Shown piece by piece: positions 17,583 through 27,201 of a stretch of 64,000 nucleotides of DNA. Location: contig NZ_JACOFR010000005.1 of NCBI RefSeq assembly GCF_019455385.1, positions 248,001 to 312,000 on the forward strand. The letters run 5' to 3'. The stretch comes from Bradyrhizobium sp. BR 10289. GTDB lineage: Bacteria > Pseudomonadota > Alphaproteobacteria > Rhizobiales > Xanthobacteraceae. The position numbers and the translations under genes are program-made. The notes under the pieces are model-generated. The model was not told the origin of the DNA. It saw only the letters and a program-made list of their open reading frames with translations, and did no database searches. How positions within the stretch are numbered: position 1 is the first letter of the stretch; every line of letters begins with the position of its first letter.

Positions 17583-17954
17583 TCAAATTCTCTGGGCTGT
17601 CCAAGAGCCGAAGCAGGTGGCGGGCCCAGAGCGGCCGCTCCAAGTACCACGTCCGCTTCCGCCGGATAGTCGTCCTGATCCGGAAGCGTACTTGTCCTGC
17701 ACCGCCACCGAAGCTTGGACGTGCCCGCCCCGTGCCACCGTTCCGCGGAATTTCAATAGGTTTGGGTGGGTTATGAGACCGTTGAAAATGTTCACCTCGA
17801 AGTCGTAGGAGGGGTCGCAAGCGCCGGACCGGGTCGCGAACGTCAGATGCCAAGAGCCGTCGTACTCGGTGGTACGCGACTGTCGTGCCTGCGACTGTCC
17901 GCAAGCGAGGGCGCATACCGCGATTGCGACGATCGATCGAATAGTGAGGTGCAT
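17583..17954 (-). CDS. Small secreted protein of a rhizobial conserved family
   Basis: A 123-residue protein starting MHLTIRSIVAIAVCALACGQSQA (start codon 17952-17954), which looks like a Sec signal peptide. The mature part begins near RTTEYDGSWHLTFATRSGACDPSYDFEV and ends GPATCFGSWTAQR. Several small Bradyrhizobium-type exported proteins have this TxYDGSW...CxxxY...G...W pattern and paired cysteines; their function is not known to me. The upstream frame continues to 18044, but the signal peptide argues for the internal start. Neighbours give no functional clue. Confidence 0.7.
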   Translation of the reverse strand: MHLTIRSIVAIAVCALACGQSQARQSRTTEYDGSWHLTFATRSGACDPSYDFEVNIFNGLITHPNLLKFRGTVARGGHVQASVAVQDKYASGSGRLSGGSGRGTWSGRSGPATCFGSWTAQRI

Positions 17955-17988
17955 CGCAATTCCTTGTCTCTGAGACCGAATGAAAACG

Positions 17989-18444
17989 TCAATCGAAGCC
18001 TTTTTCTCGAAGCTGGCGTTTCGCGTCGTCATTCTTGGCAGCATCCACGCTTAGAGCTTTGAGTACCGCATCGGACTTGATGAATTGAATGCTGCAGTAT
18101 TCCACGACTTCGATGCGATTGCCCCACGGATCGAGGAAGTTGAAGTCGCGGCCATCCACCGGATGGGCCCCTGCCGAAATGGCGTTGGCCATCACCGACG
18201 TTCGATCGTCGACGACCAATCCGAAATGACGTTCGCGATCGGGAGCCCGGCTGCTCCCCCGGCTCAGCGCGAGAAACTGATCCCCCATGTCGATGAACGC
18301 CAGGTCGATCGAGCCATCCACGTCTTTATGGCTTCCGCGCAACTGAAACAGAAAGACCGAACCGTAAAATTCGAGTGCCGCTTGAACGTCCTCCACCTCA
18401 AGCGCGACGTGATTAAGTGCGACGAGCCTAGCCTTTTCGGTCAA
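17989..18444 (-). CDS. VOC-family (glyoxalase/dioxygenase fold) protein
   Basis: About 151 residues with a vicinal-oxygen-chelate fold: ALNHVALEVEDVQAALEFYGSVF at the start, HFGLVVDD in the middle and DFNFLDPWGNRIEVVEY near the end, giving metal-ligand positions His and Glu in the usual places. A TTG at 18442-18444 has GGAGG five bases upstream and is preferred; ATG at 18475-18477 is the alternative. Catalytic role unknown: relatives include lyases, dioxygenases and resistance proteins. It is transcribed toward the secreted protein gene. Confidence 0.8.
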   Translation of the reverse strand: MTEKARLVALNHVALEVEDVQAALEFYGSVFLFQLRGSHKDVDGSIDLAFIDMGDQFLALSRGSSRAPDRERHFGLVVDDRTSVMANAISAGAHPVDGRDFNFLDPWGNRIEVVEYCSIQFIKSDAVLKALSVDAAKNDDAKRQLREKGFD

Positions 18445-18612
18445 GCAAACCTCCGTATGGCTGGGTGCGCCGCGCAAGTCGCGCCCGCTTTTGTCCGCCG
18501 GTAGTCGTAACCACCCTAGGACAACGCAGTTCCGACGGTCACGGAGGCGTTCCGAGACTCACTGATCCGCTTCTAGAGACAATGCAGATCGACGCTGAAG
18601 GCAAACCGAAGT

Positions 18613-19665
18613 TTAGTCACCCGACGGATTTCGTCGCGATCTAATGGGCTTTCGAAGGCCAGACAGTGTGGTTCGCGTGGTTTTCGGCCTGGCCGCATCG
18701 GCGGGCTTTGCGGCCCTCGCCCTCGATTTCGCGTAGTCGACGGACATCGCCAGGGCAGGATCCCGGTCGCGCAACTCCTCGGCGACGATCGACTGAAGCC
18801 AGCGGACGGCTGGCTCGTTGTGCATCCGACGGTGCCAGTGCTGTTTGAGCTCGATGAGAGGAATGGAGACCGGCGGCGGCAGCAGCTTCAATCCGGATTC
18901 GGCATACCAGGCTCCGAGCGAAAACGGGACGGTGGCGATCATGTCGCTGGCTGCCACCATGTGCGGGACGCTCATGAAGTGCGGCAGGTGCAGCACGACG
19001 CGCCGCTGAAGCTTCAATTCACGAACGCGTCGCTCGAAGATCTCCTGGCTCCTTCCCTGCTGATTCACGACGATATGCTCCGCCGCGAGAAATTGTTCGA
19101 GGGAAAGAGTGTTGCCGATGACCGGATGATCTCGGCGAACAATGCAGGTGAAAGGATGGTCGAAGAGATCTTGGGTGACGATATTCGGACCGACCAAATC
19201 CGGAAAATATCCGATCGCGAGATCGATCTCCCCGCTCTCGAGCGCGTCCTCCAGGTGTTCGTGAGACGTGGGCACGCAGCGGAGTTGGGCCAAAGGCGCC
19301 ATCGCGCGGATACGCTGCAGCACAGGCGGGATAAAAATCAGGACACCAATGTCCGAAGTCGTGACCGTGAAGATCCGCTCGCTCGTTTCCGGTACGAATT
19401 GCGGCTTTCGGAGGATCTGCTGGTCGACTGTCGAAAGAACGGTCCGCACTGCATCGGCGATCGATTCAGCGAATGGCGTCGGTCGCATTCCGCGCCCGGT
19501 CGACAAGAATAGCGGATCGCCGAAGAAGTCCCTTAGCTTGCGCAGCCCGGCGCTCGCCATCGGCTGGCTCATACCCAACTGGCGGGCAACCGACGACAGA
19601 TTCTGAGCTCGCGACAGTCCGTCGAGCAGCAGCAGCAGGTTCAAGTCCAGCCGTCTGATATCCAT
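18613..19665 (-). CDS. LysR-family regulator of the O-demethylation operon
   Basis: A 350-residue LysR protein of the NodD/PcpR-like branch: MDIRRLDLNLLLLLDGLSRAQNLSSVARQLGMSQPMASAGLRKLRDFFGDPLFLSTGRGMRPT is the helix-turn-helix region. The effector domain follows, and an arginine- and alanine-rich tail of about 50 residues, longer than usual, ends the protein. It is divergent from purU, the demethylase, folD and an MFS gene. The 222-base intergenic region carries a palindrome and a repeated octamer beside its start codon, so autoregulation and activation of the operon are likely. Confidence 0.9.
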   Translation of the reverse strand: MDIRRLDLNLLLLLDGLSRAQNLSSVARQLGMSQPMASAGLRKLRDFFGDPLFLSTGRGMRPTPFAESIADAVRTVLSTVDQQILRKPQFVPETSERIFTVTTSDIGVLIFIPPVLQRIRAMAPLAQLRCVPTSHEHLEDALESGEIDLAIGYFPDLVGPNIVTQDLFDHPFTCIVRRDHPVIGNTLSLEQFLAAEHIVVNQQGRSQEIFERRVRELKLQRRVVLHLPHFMSVPHMVAASDMIATVPFSLGAWYAESGLKLLPPPVSIPLIELKQHWHRRMHNEPAVRWLQSIVAEELRDRDPALAMSVDYAKSRARAAKPADAARPKTTRTTLSGLRKPIRSRRNPSGD

Positions 19666-19684
19666 AATACTGATATCTCATATC
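19655..19684. promoter_or_regulatory. Repeat and palindrome at the LysR start
   Basis: The octamer CTGATATC occurs at 19655-19662 and again at 19670-19677, and the second is part of the dyad GATATCTCATATC (19672-19684, 5-base arms, CTC spacer). It overlaps the start of the LysR gene and faces purU. A candidate LysR autoregulatory site by position and symmetry. Confidence 0.45.
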
Positions 19685-19887
19685 GAATAATACCGGATTT
19701 TCAATGTCTGTCGTTTCGGTGATGCTGCCCACAAAGCCCTGCAGAGGCGGACTTCGGGAGCAAACTTAGCGGGATATCAGCTCCGGCCATCGTATAGGCC
19801 GTCCCGTTTTCCGTCTCTCGCTTCCGTCTGTTCGTTCACCACGGGGTCGCCGGACCCCGCGACTCGGCCGAAAGCTATTGCCCGAAG

Positions 19888-20760
19888 ATGCATCCCGAAT
19901 CCGACGCAACCAACCGATACATCCTGACCCTGTCTTGCAGCGACGTTCCCGGAATTGTCGCTGACGTTTCGCGGTGTCTCTTCGAGAACGGCGGCAACAT
20001 CGTCGAAGCGGCCCAAGCCAACGAGTCCGTGAGCGGTCGGTTCTTCATGCGGGTTGACGTTACGCTCCCCGAGCAGCGGGCCTCGCGTGCCAGGACCGAA
20101 CTCGAGCAGATCGCTCGCAAGTTTGGAATGGAGTGGAAGTTGCGGTCTCATGCCGAGCGCAAGCGGGTTCTGCTGCTTGTATCCAAGTTCGACCACTGCC
20201 TCGGAGACCTACTTTATCGCCATCGCCTGGGCGAGCTTCGGATGGATGTCGTCGGGATCGTGTCCAACCATCCGCGTTCCGCCCTCGCGGTCAGTCTGGT
20301 CGGCGACATTCCTTTCCACCACCTGCCGGTCACCAAGGAAACGAAAGCTCATCAGGAAGCGCAGATAAAAACCCTCGTCGACGAGACAAAGGCCGACCTG
20401 GTCGTGCTCGCGCGATACATGCAGATTCTCTCCGATGACCTCTCCCGGCATCTGCAAGGACGCTGCATCAACATCCACCACAGCTTTCTGCCGGGCTTCA
20501 AGGGAGCGAGGCCCTATCACCAGGCGCATGCGCGGGGCGTCAAGCTCATCGGAGCGACCGCGCACTACGCGACCAGTGATCTCGATGAAGGCCCCATTAT
20601 CGAGCAGGACGTCGAGCGCGTCAGCCATCGCGACACCCCGGAAGACTTGGTCCGCAAGGGTCGGGATATCGAGCGCCGCGTTCTGTCGCGCGCCGTCCAT
20701 CTATTTCTCGAAGACCGAGTGATCATCAACGGCGATAGAACCATCGTATTCGCCGACTAA
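19888..20760 (+). CDS. purU: Formyltetrahydrofolate deformylase PurU
   Basis: A 290-residue enzyme that hydrolyses 10-formyl-tetrahydrofolate to formate and tetrahydrofolate. An N-terminal ACT domain ([33 protein letters not shown], about 9-85) precedes a formyltransferase-fold domain with [34 protein letters not shown] and [11 protein letters not shown], which includes the catalytic Asn, His and Asp. In this operon it is followed by a folate-dependent demethylase and folD, so its job is probably to regenerate free tetrahydrofolate during O-demethylation rather than to balance purine synthesis. Confidence 0.95.
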   Translation: MHPESDATNRYILTLSCSDVPGIVADVSRCLFENGGNIVEAAQANESVSGRFFMRVDVTLPEQRASRARTELEQIARKFGMEWKLRSHAERKRVLLLVSKFDHCLGDLLYRHRLGELRMDVVGIVSNHPRSALAVSLVGDIPFHHLPVTKETKAHQEAQIKTLVDETKADLVVLARYMQILSDDLSRHLQGRCINIHHSFLPGFKGARPYHQAHARGVKLIGATAHYATSDLDEGPIIEQDVERVSHRDTPEDLVRKGRDIERRVLSRAVHLFLEDRVIINGDRTIVFAD

Positions 20761-20779
20761 TCAATGGAGAAGCAGGAAA

Positions 20780-22060
20780 ATGTTGACGCCCAAGGGGATG
20801 CGCCGAACGCCGGAAGGCTACTTCACGTCGCGTTGGGGCTTGCCCGAATACACGGATTGGATCGACGAGAGCATGTCATGGAAGGAGACGTGTGCCATCG
20901 GCGACTGGTCTTTCCTCTGGGAACGTCGGTTCAAGGGACCGGACACGTTGAAGCTCTTCTCGGACGTCTCGGTCAATAGCTTCCAAAAGTTCGATATCAA
21001 GCAATCGAAGCACGTGGTCCATACGAGCAAGGCGGGCAAAGTCATCGCCGAAGGCATCCTGACGCGCTTGTCCGAAGACGAATTCATGCTGTTCGGCCGC
21101 GGCACCTTCTGGGTGGACTACGTCCGTCGTCATGGCGACTACAAGGTGACCTCGGAGGCGGATGATTGGTTCAACTTCCAGGTCCAGGGTCCGACCTCGC
21201 TGGCGCTGCTCGAGAAAGTTTCGAAGCAGTCGTTGCGAGACGTGAAGTTCATGCATTCCGGCGAGATCGAGATTGCCGGCTGCAAAATGCTGGCATTGCG
21301 GCAGGGCATGTCCGGCGAAGTGGGCTTCGAACTTCAAGGTCCCATGAAGGATGCGGCTGTCGTGTACGATGCGATCGTCGCAGCCGGGCAAGAGTTCGGT
21401 CTCCGGCGCATCGGTGGGCGAGCGATCTTCATCAACCATCTCGAAGCTTGTTTCCCGACGATCGTGACGGACTACATGCCCGCGATCTTCGACGAGGACA
21501 TGAAGGACTACCAGGATGAGTTTCGGGCGGCGATGCCGGGCTTCGCATCGACCTTCAACATAGCCGGCAGCTTCCAGTCGGACGACGTGCGCGACTGGTA
21601 CCGCAGTCCTGTCGAACTTGGTTGGGCCAAGAACATCAAATTCGATCATGACTTCCTCGGGCGCGAGGCTTTAGAAAAAGAGGTCGCCAACCCGCGGCGC
21701 GTGATCAGGACCCTGGTCTGGAACGGCGCCGACGTCACCGACGTGCACGCATCGTTGTTCCAGAAGGAGCAGGAGCCTTATCAGTACATGGAAATGCCGC
21801 GAGATCAGCGTGGCTTCATGTATGCCGATCGCGTGCTGGCCGGCGGAAAGGACGTCGGCGTGACCACCTCGCGCGGGTACAGTTATTTCTTCCGCGAGAT
21901 GCTCTCGCTCTGCACGATCGACGTCGAGCATGCAGAGATCGGTTCGGATGTGATCGTCGTATGGGGAGAGCCCGGCCGGCGGCAGAAGCACATCCGCGCG
22001 AAGGTGGCGCCGGCACCCTACAAGAAAGACAACCGCCGCGCCGACTTGACCAAGATCTGA
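20780..22060 (+). CDS. LigM/DesA-like tetrahydrofolate-dependent O-demethylase
   Basis: A 426-residue GcvT-fold (aminomethyltransferase) protein. Segments match, as I recall them, the vanillate/3-O-methylgallate demethylase Lig[83 protein letters not shown] and [12 protein letters not shown]. LigM moves a methyl group from a methoxy aromatic acid to tetrahydrofolate. The neighbours purU and folD complete a one-carbon exit route, and the downstream MFS would import the substrate. A methylenetetrahydrofolate reductase gene is not here. The true substrate could also be another O- or N-methyl compound. Confidence 0.8.
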   Translation: MLTPKGMRRTPEGYFTSRWGLPEYTDWIDESMSWKETCAIGDWSFLWERRFKGPDTLKLFSDVSVNSFQKFDIKQSKHVVHTSKAGKVIAEGILTRLSEDEFMLFGRGTFWVDYVRRHGDYKVTSEADDWFNFQVQGPTSLALLEKVSKQSLRDVKFMHSGEIEIAGCKMLALRQGMSGEVGFELQGPMKDAAVVYDAIVAAGQEFGLRRIGGRAIFINHLEACFPTIVTDYMPAIFDEDMKDYQDEFRAAMPGFASTFNIAGSFQSDDVRDWYRSPVELGWAKNIKFDHDFLGREALEKEVANPRRVIRTLVWNGADVTDVHASLFQKEQEPYQYMEMPRDQRGFMYADRVLAGGKDVGVTTSRGYSYFFREMLSLCTIDVEHAEIGSDVIVVWGEPGRRQKHIRAKVAPAPYKKDNRRADLTKI

Positions 22061-22068
22061 GACATCCG

Positions 22069-22977
22069 ATGGCTGCCCGCATAATCGATGGAAAAGCACT
22101 CGCTGCCACCGTGCGTCGCGAGGTGGCCGAGGGTGTTGCCGCGCTCGTCGCCGGCGGCGCGCCAAAGCCCGAACTGGCCGTCGTGCTGTTGGGTGACGAT
22201 CCCGCCAGCCACGTCTATGTGTCGAACAAGGTGCGGCAGACCGAAGCCGTGGGCATGCACTCGCGCCGATACCTGCTCGAAGCGAGTACGACCGAGTCCC
22301 AGCTTCTGAATCTGATCGAGGATCTGAACCGCGATTCTTCCGTCAGCGGCATCCTGGTGCAGTTTCCTTTACCGTCGCATATCGATACGGCACGTGTCGT
22401 CACGGCCATCCGCCCCGAGAAGGATGTCGACGGGTTCAACCCCTTGAACGTGGGACGAACGGCCGCCGGCATGGAAGGCGGCTTGGTACCGTGCACGCCG
22501 CTCGGCGTCATGCGTCTCATCAAGTCGGTTCACAAAGACATCGCAGGCCTCGACGCGCTGGTCGTCGGCGCCTCGAACGTCGTCGGGCGGCCGATGGCAA
22601 GGCTGCTTTTGCGAGAGCTCTGCACGGTATCCATTGCGCACATCAAGACGACGGATCTGGAGCGCCGATGCCGCGAGGCGGACATCCTGGTGGTCGCAAC
22701 CGGCGTGCCGGCTCTCGTCCGTGGCCGATTTATCAAGCCCGGCGCAACCGTGATCGACGTTGGAATCACTCGCATCAGATCGGAGGGCTTTGAAAAGCTC
22801 GTAGGTGACGTCGCATTCGACGAGGCGGTCCAGGTTGCCGGCGCGATTACGCCCGTCCCGGGCGGCGTGGGGCCGATGACCATCGCGTGCCTGCTGGCAA
22901 ACACGTTGAGCGCCGCAAGGACTCAAGCAACTCGTCGCAAAGCGGCGGCCGAACCTGGGACCGTCGCGTTCGGCTGA
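22069..22977 (+). CDS. folD: Bifunctional methylene-THF dehydrogenase/cyclohydrolase FolD
   Basis: A 302-residue FolD that interconverts 5,10-methylene-, methenyl- and 10-formyl-tetrahydrofolate with NADP+. [17 protein letters not shown] contains the YxxxK active-site pair, QFPLPSHI and KDVDGFNP are substrate-loop signatures, and [16 protein letters not shown] is the C-terminal signature. ATG 22069 follows the demethylase stop by eight bases. As part of this operon it is probably a second, pathway-dedicated copy in addition to the housekeeping folD; this copy number cannot be tested here. Confidence 0.95.
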   Translation: MAARIIDGKALAATVRREVAEGVAALVAGGAPKPELAVVLLGDDPASHVYVSNKVRQTEAVGMHSRRYLLEASTTESQLLNLIEDLNRDSSVSGILVQFPLPSHIDTARVVTAIRPEKDVDGFNPLNVGRTAAGMEGGLVPCTPLGVMRLIKSVHKDIAGLDALVVGASNVVGRPMARLLLRELCTVSIAHIKTTDLERRCREADILVVATGVPALVRGRFIKPGATVIDVGITRIRSEGFEKLVGDVAFDEAVQVAGAITPVPGGVGPMTIACLLANTLSAARTQATRRKAAAEPGTVAFG

Positions 22978-22988
22978 GACAAGCCGAT

Positions 22989-23003
22989 GCCCGCAATGCG
23001 GGC
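22989..23003 (+). repeat. GC-rich inverted repeat between folD and the MFS gene
   Basis: GCCCGCAATGCGGGC has perfect 7-base arms around one A, 11 bases after the folD stop. It could stabilise the upstream message or attenuate the transporter gene; no T-run follows. Confidence 0.4.
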
Positions 23004-23052
23004 CCTGCGAAACGAAAGAGCATCGGAACGTCATAAAAAGGGGGAAGCTGAA

Positions 23053-24417
23053 ATGGCGATACAGATTGCGGAAGACATGCGGAAGCCAGTGGTCGATATC
23101 GGGGTCCTGGCCGAGGAAGGGGCGTGGAGCGCCTCGCGCAAGGGTGTGCTGTTCCTGTGCGCGCTTGCCATCATCCTCGATGGCTTGGACAACCAGATTC
23201 TCGGATTCGCCATCCCGTCCATGATCAAGGAATGGAACGTCGCACGCGCCGACTTCGCCCCGGCGCTTGCGTTGGGATTCGTCGGAATGACCATCGGCAC
23301 GCCGATCGGGGGCATTGTGGGCGATTGGCTCGGGCGGAAGTTTGCACTGATCGCATCGGTCTTCCTGTTCGGCGCGGCTACGCTGGTCATCTCGACCGCG
23401 CATGGCGCCGGCGAGGTCGGCCTGTACCGCCTCCTCGCGGGTCTTGGTCTGGGCGGCGCGTTGCCGGCGGCGACCGCGCTCATCGCGGAATTCACGCCAC
23501 GGCGGAACCGGAGTCTCTCGGTGATGCTCGGTATCGTCTGTATCCCGGTCGGGGGCATGATCGGCGGCGTTTTGGCGGCTCAATTGCTGCCTGAGTATGG
23601 TTGGCGGATGCTCTTCGTCGTCAGCGGGATCTTGCCGATGATCGTCGCGGCTATCCTTGCGGCGGTACTGCCGGAGTCTCCGCGATATCTTCTCGCTCGA
23701 GGAGCGGACCCAAAACGCGTTGCAAAGTCGGTGCAAATCCTCGATCGGACTGCCGCGGCAGCGAACCACTTCGTCGACCGACGCGATGCCGGAGCAGAAC
23801 AAGCCTCGCTGACCGCGCTCTTCTCTGCTGCGTTGCGACGTTCCACCGCGGCGCTCTGGGTCGGCTTCTTCTTCTGCCTCTTGCCCGTCTACGTTCTCTA
23901 CGCATGGGCCCCGACGTTGCTGACCGGAAAAGGGTTCGACGTGCCGGGCGCAAGCTTCGCTCTGGCCTTGTTCAACTTCGGCGGCGTGGCGGGCTGCATC
24001 GCGACCGGGTGGGCACTCGGGCGGTTCGGCACGCGAGCCACCATCCTGACGGTTTCCGGTGCGGCGGCGGCCGGAGCCGCAGCGCTGGCGTTGATGCCGA
24101 TTTCGTCCGAGAGCAAGCCCCTCGTCATGGCCTTGCTGTGTGCCGAAGGCTTCTGCCTGCTCGGTGCCCAGGGCTCGCTCTATGCGCTCGCCGCCTACGT
24201 CTACCCGACGAGCGTACGTTCCAGCGGGGTGGGAGCGGCGGCAGGCTTCGGTCGCGCCGGGGCGATCGTAAGCGCCTATGTCGGTACGTTGGCACTCAAT
24301 TACGGTGCACCGGCGTTCTTCGGCATCATCGCGGCCTGCGTCGGAGTCACCTTCGTGGCGGTGGCCATAGTCGATAAGCATGAGACGGCATTCCGCGATG
24401 GAGTGCCGGCTCCTTAG
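23053..24417 (+). CDS. MFS transporter, aromatic acid:H+ symporter type
   Basis: A 454-residue, 12-helix MFS protein of the AAHS group (PcaK/VanK-like). The first helix reads CALAIILDGLDNQILGFAIPSMIKEW with the conserved acidic residue, followed by GDWLGRKFALIAS (motif A) and PESPRYLLARG after helix 6. ATG 23053 is preceded by GGGGGAAG; an upstream frame to 22987 is not transporter-like. As the last gene of the purU-demethylase-folD unit it most likely imports the methoxylated substrate. Confidence 0.9.
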   Translation: MAIQIAEDMRKPVVDIGVLAEEGAWSASRKGVLFLCALAIILDGLDNQILGFAIPSMIKEWNVARADFAPALALGFVGMTIGTPIGGIVGDWLGRKFALIASVFLFGAATLVISTAHGAGEVGLYRLLAGLGLGGALPAATALIAEFTPRRNRSLSVMLGIVCIPVGGMIGGVLAAQLLPEYGWRMLFVVSGILPMIVAAILAAVLPESPRYLLARGADPKRVAKSVQILDRTAAAANHFVDRRDAGAEQASLTALFSAALRRSTAALWVGFFFCLLPVYVLYAWAPTLLTGKGFDVPGASFALALFNFGGVAGCIATGWALGRFGTRATILTVSGAAAAGAAALALMPISSESKPLVMALLCAEGFCLLGAQGSLYALAAYVYPTSVRSSGVGAAAGFGRAGAIVSAYVGTLALNYGAPAFFGIIAACVGVTFVAVAIVDKHETAFRDGVPAP

Positions 24418-24644
24418 CTCGATGCTCAAGGAACCTTAGCTACCGGGCCTCGATGAACAGTCCAGGAGAGCGCAACGACGCACCGTTCGGCGTCTCGACA
24501 ACGCAACGGTGTGTCTCGTCCTATTGTCTTTGAAGCCTTGGTGGGATTGACTATATCTTGCCGACGACCAGCAAACTGCATCGGGAGGTTTGATGGGGCG
24601 GAAGTACGTTCGTCGATCGGCTTTTTGCGCACTCTCAGGATTGC

Positions 24645-25031
24645 GTGAGTTCTATGGAGCATCCAATGTTCGCCGCGACTGATCTCGCAGCTGCGTTTGA
24701 GCGGGTCAATGAGTATTGGTCGCCGAAGGTAATAGGCCGCGTCAACGATCAGCTTCTCAAGGTCGCCAAGCTAAAGGGTGAGCTTGTCTGGCATGCTCAC
24801 GATGGCGAGGACGAATTGTTCTTCATCGTAAAGGGACAGCTTCGCATCGAGTTCGAGGATGGAACGACGTTGCTGCGGCAAGGCGACTTCCTGACCGTAC
24901 CCAAAGGCGTGCGGCACAACCCGGTTGCGGACGAGGAATGCTGGGTGCTTCTGATCGAGCCGGCCTCGACCCTGCATACGGGAGCCGAGATCACCGATCG
25001 GACGCGCAGTCTGGACGAGCAGCTTAGTTGA
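24645..25031 (+). CDS. Single-domain cupin protein
   Basis: About 128 residues with one cupin barrel: HAHDGEDELFFIVKGQLRIEFEDGTTLLRQGDFLTVPKGVRHNPVADEECWVLLIEP holds both cupin motifs, with metal-ligand positions His, His, Glu and a later His. The frame begins at GTG 24645; ATG 24654 is an equally reasonable start. It stands alone between the MFS and a convergent LysR gene, about 230 bases after the former. Members of this group have no agreed function. Confidence 0.85.
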   Translation: MSSMEHPMFAATDLAAAFERVNEYWSPKVIGRVNDQLLKVAKLKGELVWHAHDGEDELFFIVKGQLRIEFEDGTTLLRQGDFLTVPKGVRHNPVADEECWVLLIEPASTLHTGAEITDRTRSLDEQLS

Positions 25032-25046
25032 CGTTTCCGATCCCGC

Positions 25047-26033
25047 TCATGGTCGACTTCCCTGCGGTTTCCGAGCTGAAATAGCCTTCGCTCGCGCCGA
25101 TCCGGGCGTCGATGGCGCGCCCGCCATTGTTCGGTCGGCATTGCTGCGCAGATGATCAAGGAAGGCACGCACAGCCGGATTTGCGCGCCGGCTCGACGGC
25201 CAGAGCGCGGTGATCGTATCACGTTCGACGGCGAAATCAGCGAGCACTGGTACCAGTTCGCCACGCGCAACATAGGGGGCGGCAATAAAGGAGGCGCTGA
25301 TGCCGATGCCACCGCCTGCTGCCAGAATTGCCACGACAGCTTCGCTGGCATCGACGAGGATTCCCGACGGCGGTAAGATATCGATCTCGCGACCCCCCGC
25401 CAGGAATGGCCAGCGGAACGTCTGCCCACTGCTTTGATACCTGAGATTGACCGTATCGTGCGCCGCGAGGTCGTCGGGATGCGCAGGCGTTCCGCGAGCG
25501 GCGAGATAGGCGGGGGAAGCAAAGGCGCATAGCCGTAAAGGAGAGAGCCGCCGGGACAGCAGGCGCGAGTCGGTCAGATCGCCGATGCGCACGGCAACAT
25601 CTATCCCCTGATCGACGATGTCTACCAGGCGGTCGTCGAGGCGGAGGTCGATCGTCACCTTGGGATGGCGTTCGCGAAAGGCGGGCAGCAACGGAGCTAT
25701 AAGGTGGAGCCCGAGTGGCAGCGGCGCGGCGATCCGTAACGAGCCCGCGGGCTCAGCGCGAACGGCTCTTGCAGCCTGCTCGATCTCTTCCGCGTCCCGA
25801 AGCAGCCTCACTGCGCGTTCGTGTAGCTCGCGGCCCTCGGGCGTGAGCTTGAGGGAGCGCGTGGTTCGGGTGAACAACGTCACCCCGAGATGGCGTTCGA
25901 GACGCTGCACACTCTTGCTGACGGCCGACGGCGAGATCGCCAGCGATTTCGCCGCTGCGATATAGCTGCCCAGCGATCCCGCCCGTGCGAAGGCGATGAG
26001 CCCCGAGAGGCGCTCGATGCCGATTGGTTCCAT
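25047..26033 (-). CDS. LysR-family regulator
   Basis: A 328-residue LysR protein. [67 protein letters not shown] gives the winged helix, and the effector domain resembles the DmlR/PA-type branch. Start ATG 26031-26033 fits the family; the frame is open to 26087 but the added part would cover the intergenic operator. It is divergent from the quinone-oxidoreductase-like gene at 26119 and presumably regulates it. Confidence 0.9.
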   Translation of the reverse strand: MEPIGIERLSGLIAFARAGSLGSYIAAAKSLAISPSAVSKSVQRLERHLGVTLFTRTTRSLKLTPEGRELHERAVRLLRDAEEIEQAARAVRAEPAGSLRIAAPLPLGLHLIAPLLPAFRERHPKVTIDLRLDDRLVDIVDQGIDVAVRIGDLTDSRLLSRRLSPLRLCAFASPAYLAARGTPAHPDDLAAHDTVNLRYQSSGQTFRWPFLAGGREIDILPPSGILVDASEAVVAILAAGGGIGISASFIAAPYVARGELVPVLADFAVERDTITALWPSSRRANPAVRAFLDHLRSNADRTMAGAPSTPGSARAKAISARKPQGSRP

Positions 26034-26073
26034 CGTGGCACTAGTAAAGCGACTTGTTGGGCCGTTATCAACC

Positions 26074-26087
26074 GTGGATCCATCCAC
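26074..26087. promoter_or_regulatory. Palindrome between LysR and its divergent oxidoreductase
   Basis: GTGGATCCATCCAC is an exact inverted repeat with 6-base arms (GTGGAT/ATCCAC) and a CC spacer, in the middle of the 85-base gap between divergent starts. A likely LysR operator. Confidence 0.5.
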
Positions 26088-26118
26088 TAAATCGCGAACA
26101 TACAGCTTGGAGGATCCC

Positions 26119-27135
26119 GTGAGCGGTGAAATGAAAGCAGTCCGAATGCACGCCTTCGGCGGCCCTAACGTCCTGATCTACGAAAATGCGCCCAAGCCTG
26201 AGCTCAAAGACGGCGAGGTGCTTGTCCGCGTTCACGCCGTCGGGATCAACCCGCCCGACTGGTACTTGCGTGAGGGCTACAGGATGTTGCCTCCCGAATG
26301 GCAGCCCAAAGTCGCCTTTCCGATCATTCCGGGGACGGACATCTCTGGCACTGTCGAAGCGGTTGGAGATCAGGTGCAAGGGTTCGCCGCAGGGGACGAG
26401 GTCTATGCCATGGTTCGCTTTCCGGAGGGGCTCGCCGGGCAAAGCAGCGCTTACGCCGAATACGTCAGTGTGCCCGCAGCGCAACTCGCTCTGAAGCCGG
26501 GCGCGATCAGCCATGTCTCAGCGGCTGCCGCACCGATGTCGCTGCTGACCGCTTGGCAGTTTCTGATCGACCTGGGCCACGAAGAGCCAAATCCGCTGCA
26601 GTCGCATCAGCATGAGCCGGTGCCCCTCGAGGGCAGGTCCGTCGTCATCAACGGCGCGGCTGGTGGCGTGGGGCATCTCCTCGTACAGCTGGCGAAGTGG
26701 CGGGGCGCTCGAGTGACAGCGATCGCATCCGGACGAAACGAGGCAGTTCTTCGTGACCTCGGCGCCGACGCGTTCATCGACTATGGCCAGACGGCGCCTG
26801 AAGATGTCTTGCGGGACGTCGATCTCGTTGTCGATGCTGTGGGCGGTCCGACGTCAAGTCGTTTCCTGCGCACGATCAGGCCGGGCGGGGCGCTATTTCC
26901 AATCTTCCCGTTGGGATTTGCCGGCGCTGAGGAAGCGAGGCAGCTTGGTGTCACCGTTTCAGCCACACAAGTCCGCTCGAACGGGCGTCAGTTGGCGGAG
27001 ATCGCGCCCCTCCTCGACAATGGCGCAATTCGGATCCTGATCGATAGCGTCCTGCCGCTCGCGGAGGCCCGGAAAGCGCACGAGCGCGCTGCACTTGGAC
27101 ATCTTCAGGGCAAGCTCGCGCTCGCCGTCATCTAA
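26119..27135 (+). CDS. NADP-dependent quinone-oxidoreductase-like MDR enzyme
   Basis: A 338-residue medium-chain dehydrogenase/reductase without the catalytic zinc site, as in quinone oxidoreductases. [25 protein letters not shown] is the GroES-like start, and [30 protein letters not shown] near residue 175 is the nucleotide-binding motif. GTG 26119 has GGAGG five bases upstream and is preferred over ATG 26131. A 20-residue insert around [18 protein letters not shown] before the Rossmann domain is seen in the NADP-dependent oxidoreductase subgroup. The substrate is unknown. Confidence 0.87.
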   Translation: MSGEMKAVRMHAFGGPNVLIYENAPKPELKDGEVLVRVHAVGINPPDWYLREGYRMLPPEWQPKVAFPIIPGTDISGTVEAVGDQVQGFAAGDEVYAMVRFPEGLAGQSSAYAEYVSVPAAQLALKPGAISHVSAAAAPMSLLTAWQFLIDLGHEEPNPLQSHQHEPVPLEGRSVVINGAAGGVGHLLVQLAKWRGARVTAIASGRNEAVLRDLGADAFIDYGQTAPEDVLRDVDLVVDAVGGPTSSRFLRTIRPGGALFPIFPLGFAGAEEARQLGVTVSATQVRSNGRQLAEIAPLLDNGAIRILIDSVLPLAEARKAHERAALGHLQGKLALAVI

Positions 27136-27201
27136 ATCCGAACGGTAATTTGCCAACGCATTCTGAGTTTGGTCAGATTGCACGCGAGCCGTGGGGGCGC
27201 A

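Noticed and set aside
20780..22060. Assignment of the GcvT-fold gene as glycine cleavage T-protein or DMSP demethylase DmdA
   Set aside because: There are no gcvH or gcvP genes near, and the segments I recall of LigM match better than DmdA. A tree would settle it.
22369..24429. A 686-codon open frame on the minus strand opposite folD and the MFS gene
   Set aside because: It mirrors two well-recognised genes, is rich in Arg, His and Asp as expected of an antisense frame in high-G+C DNA, and has no family pattern.
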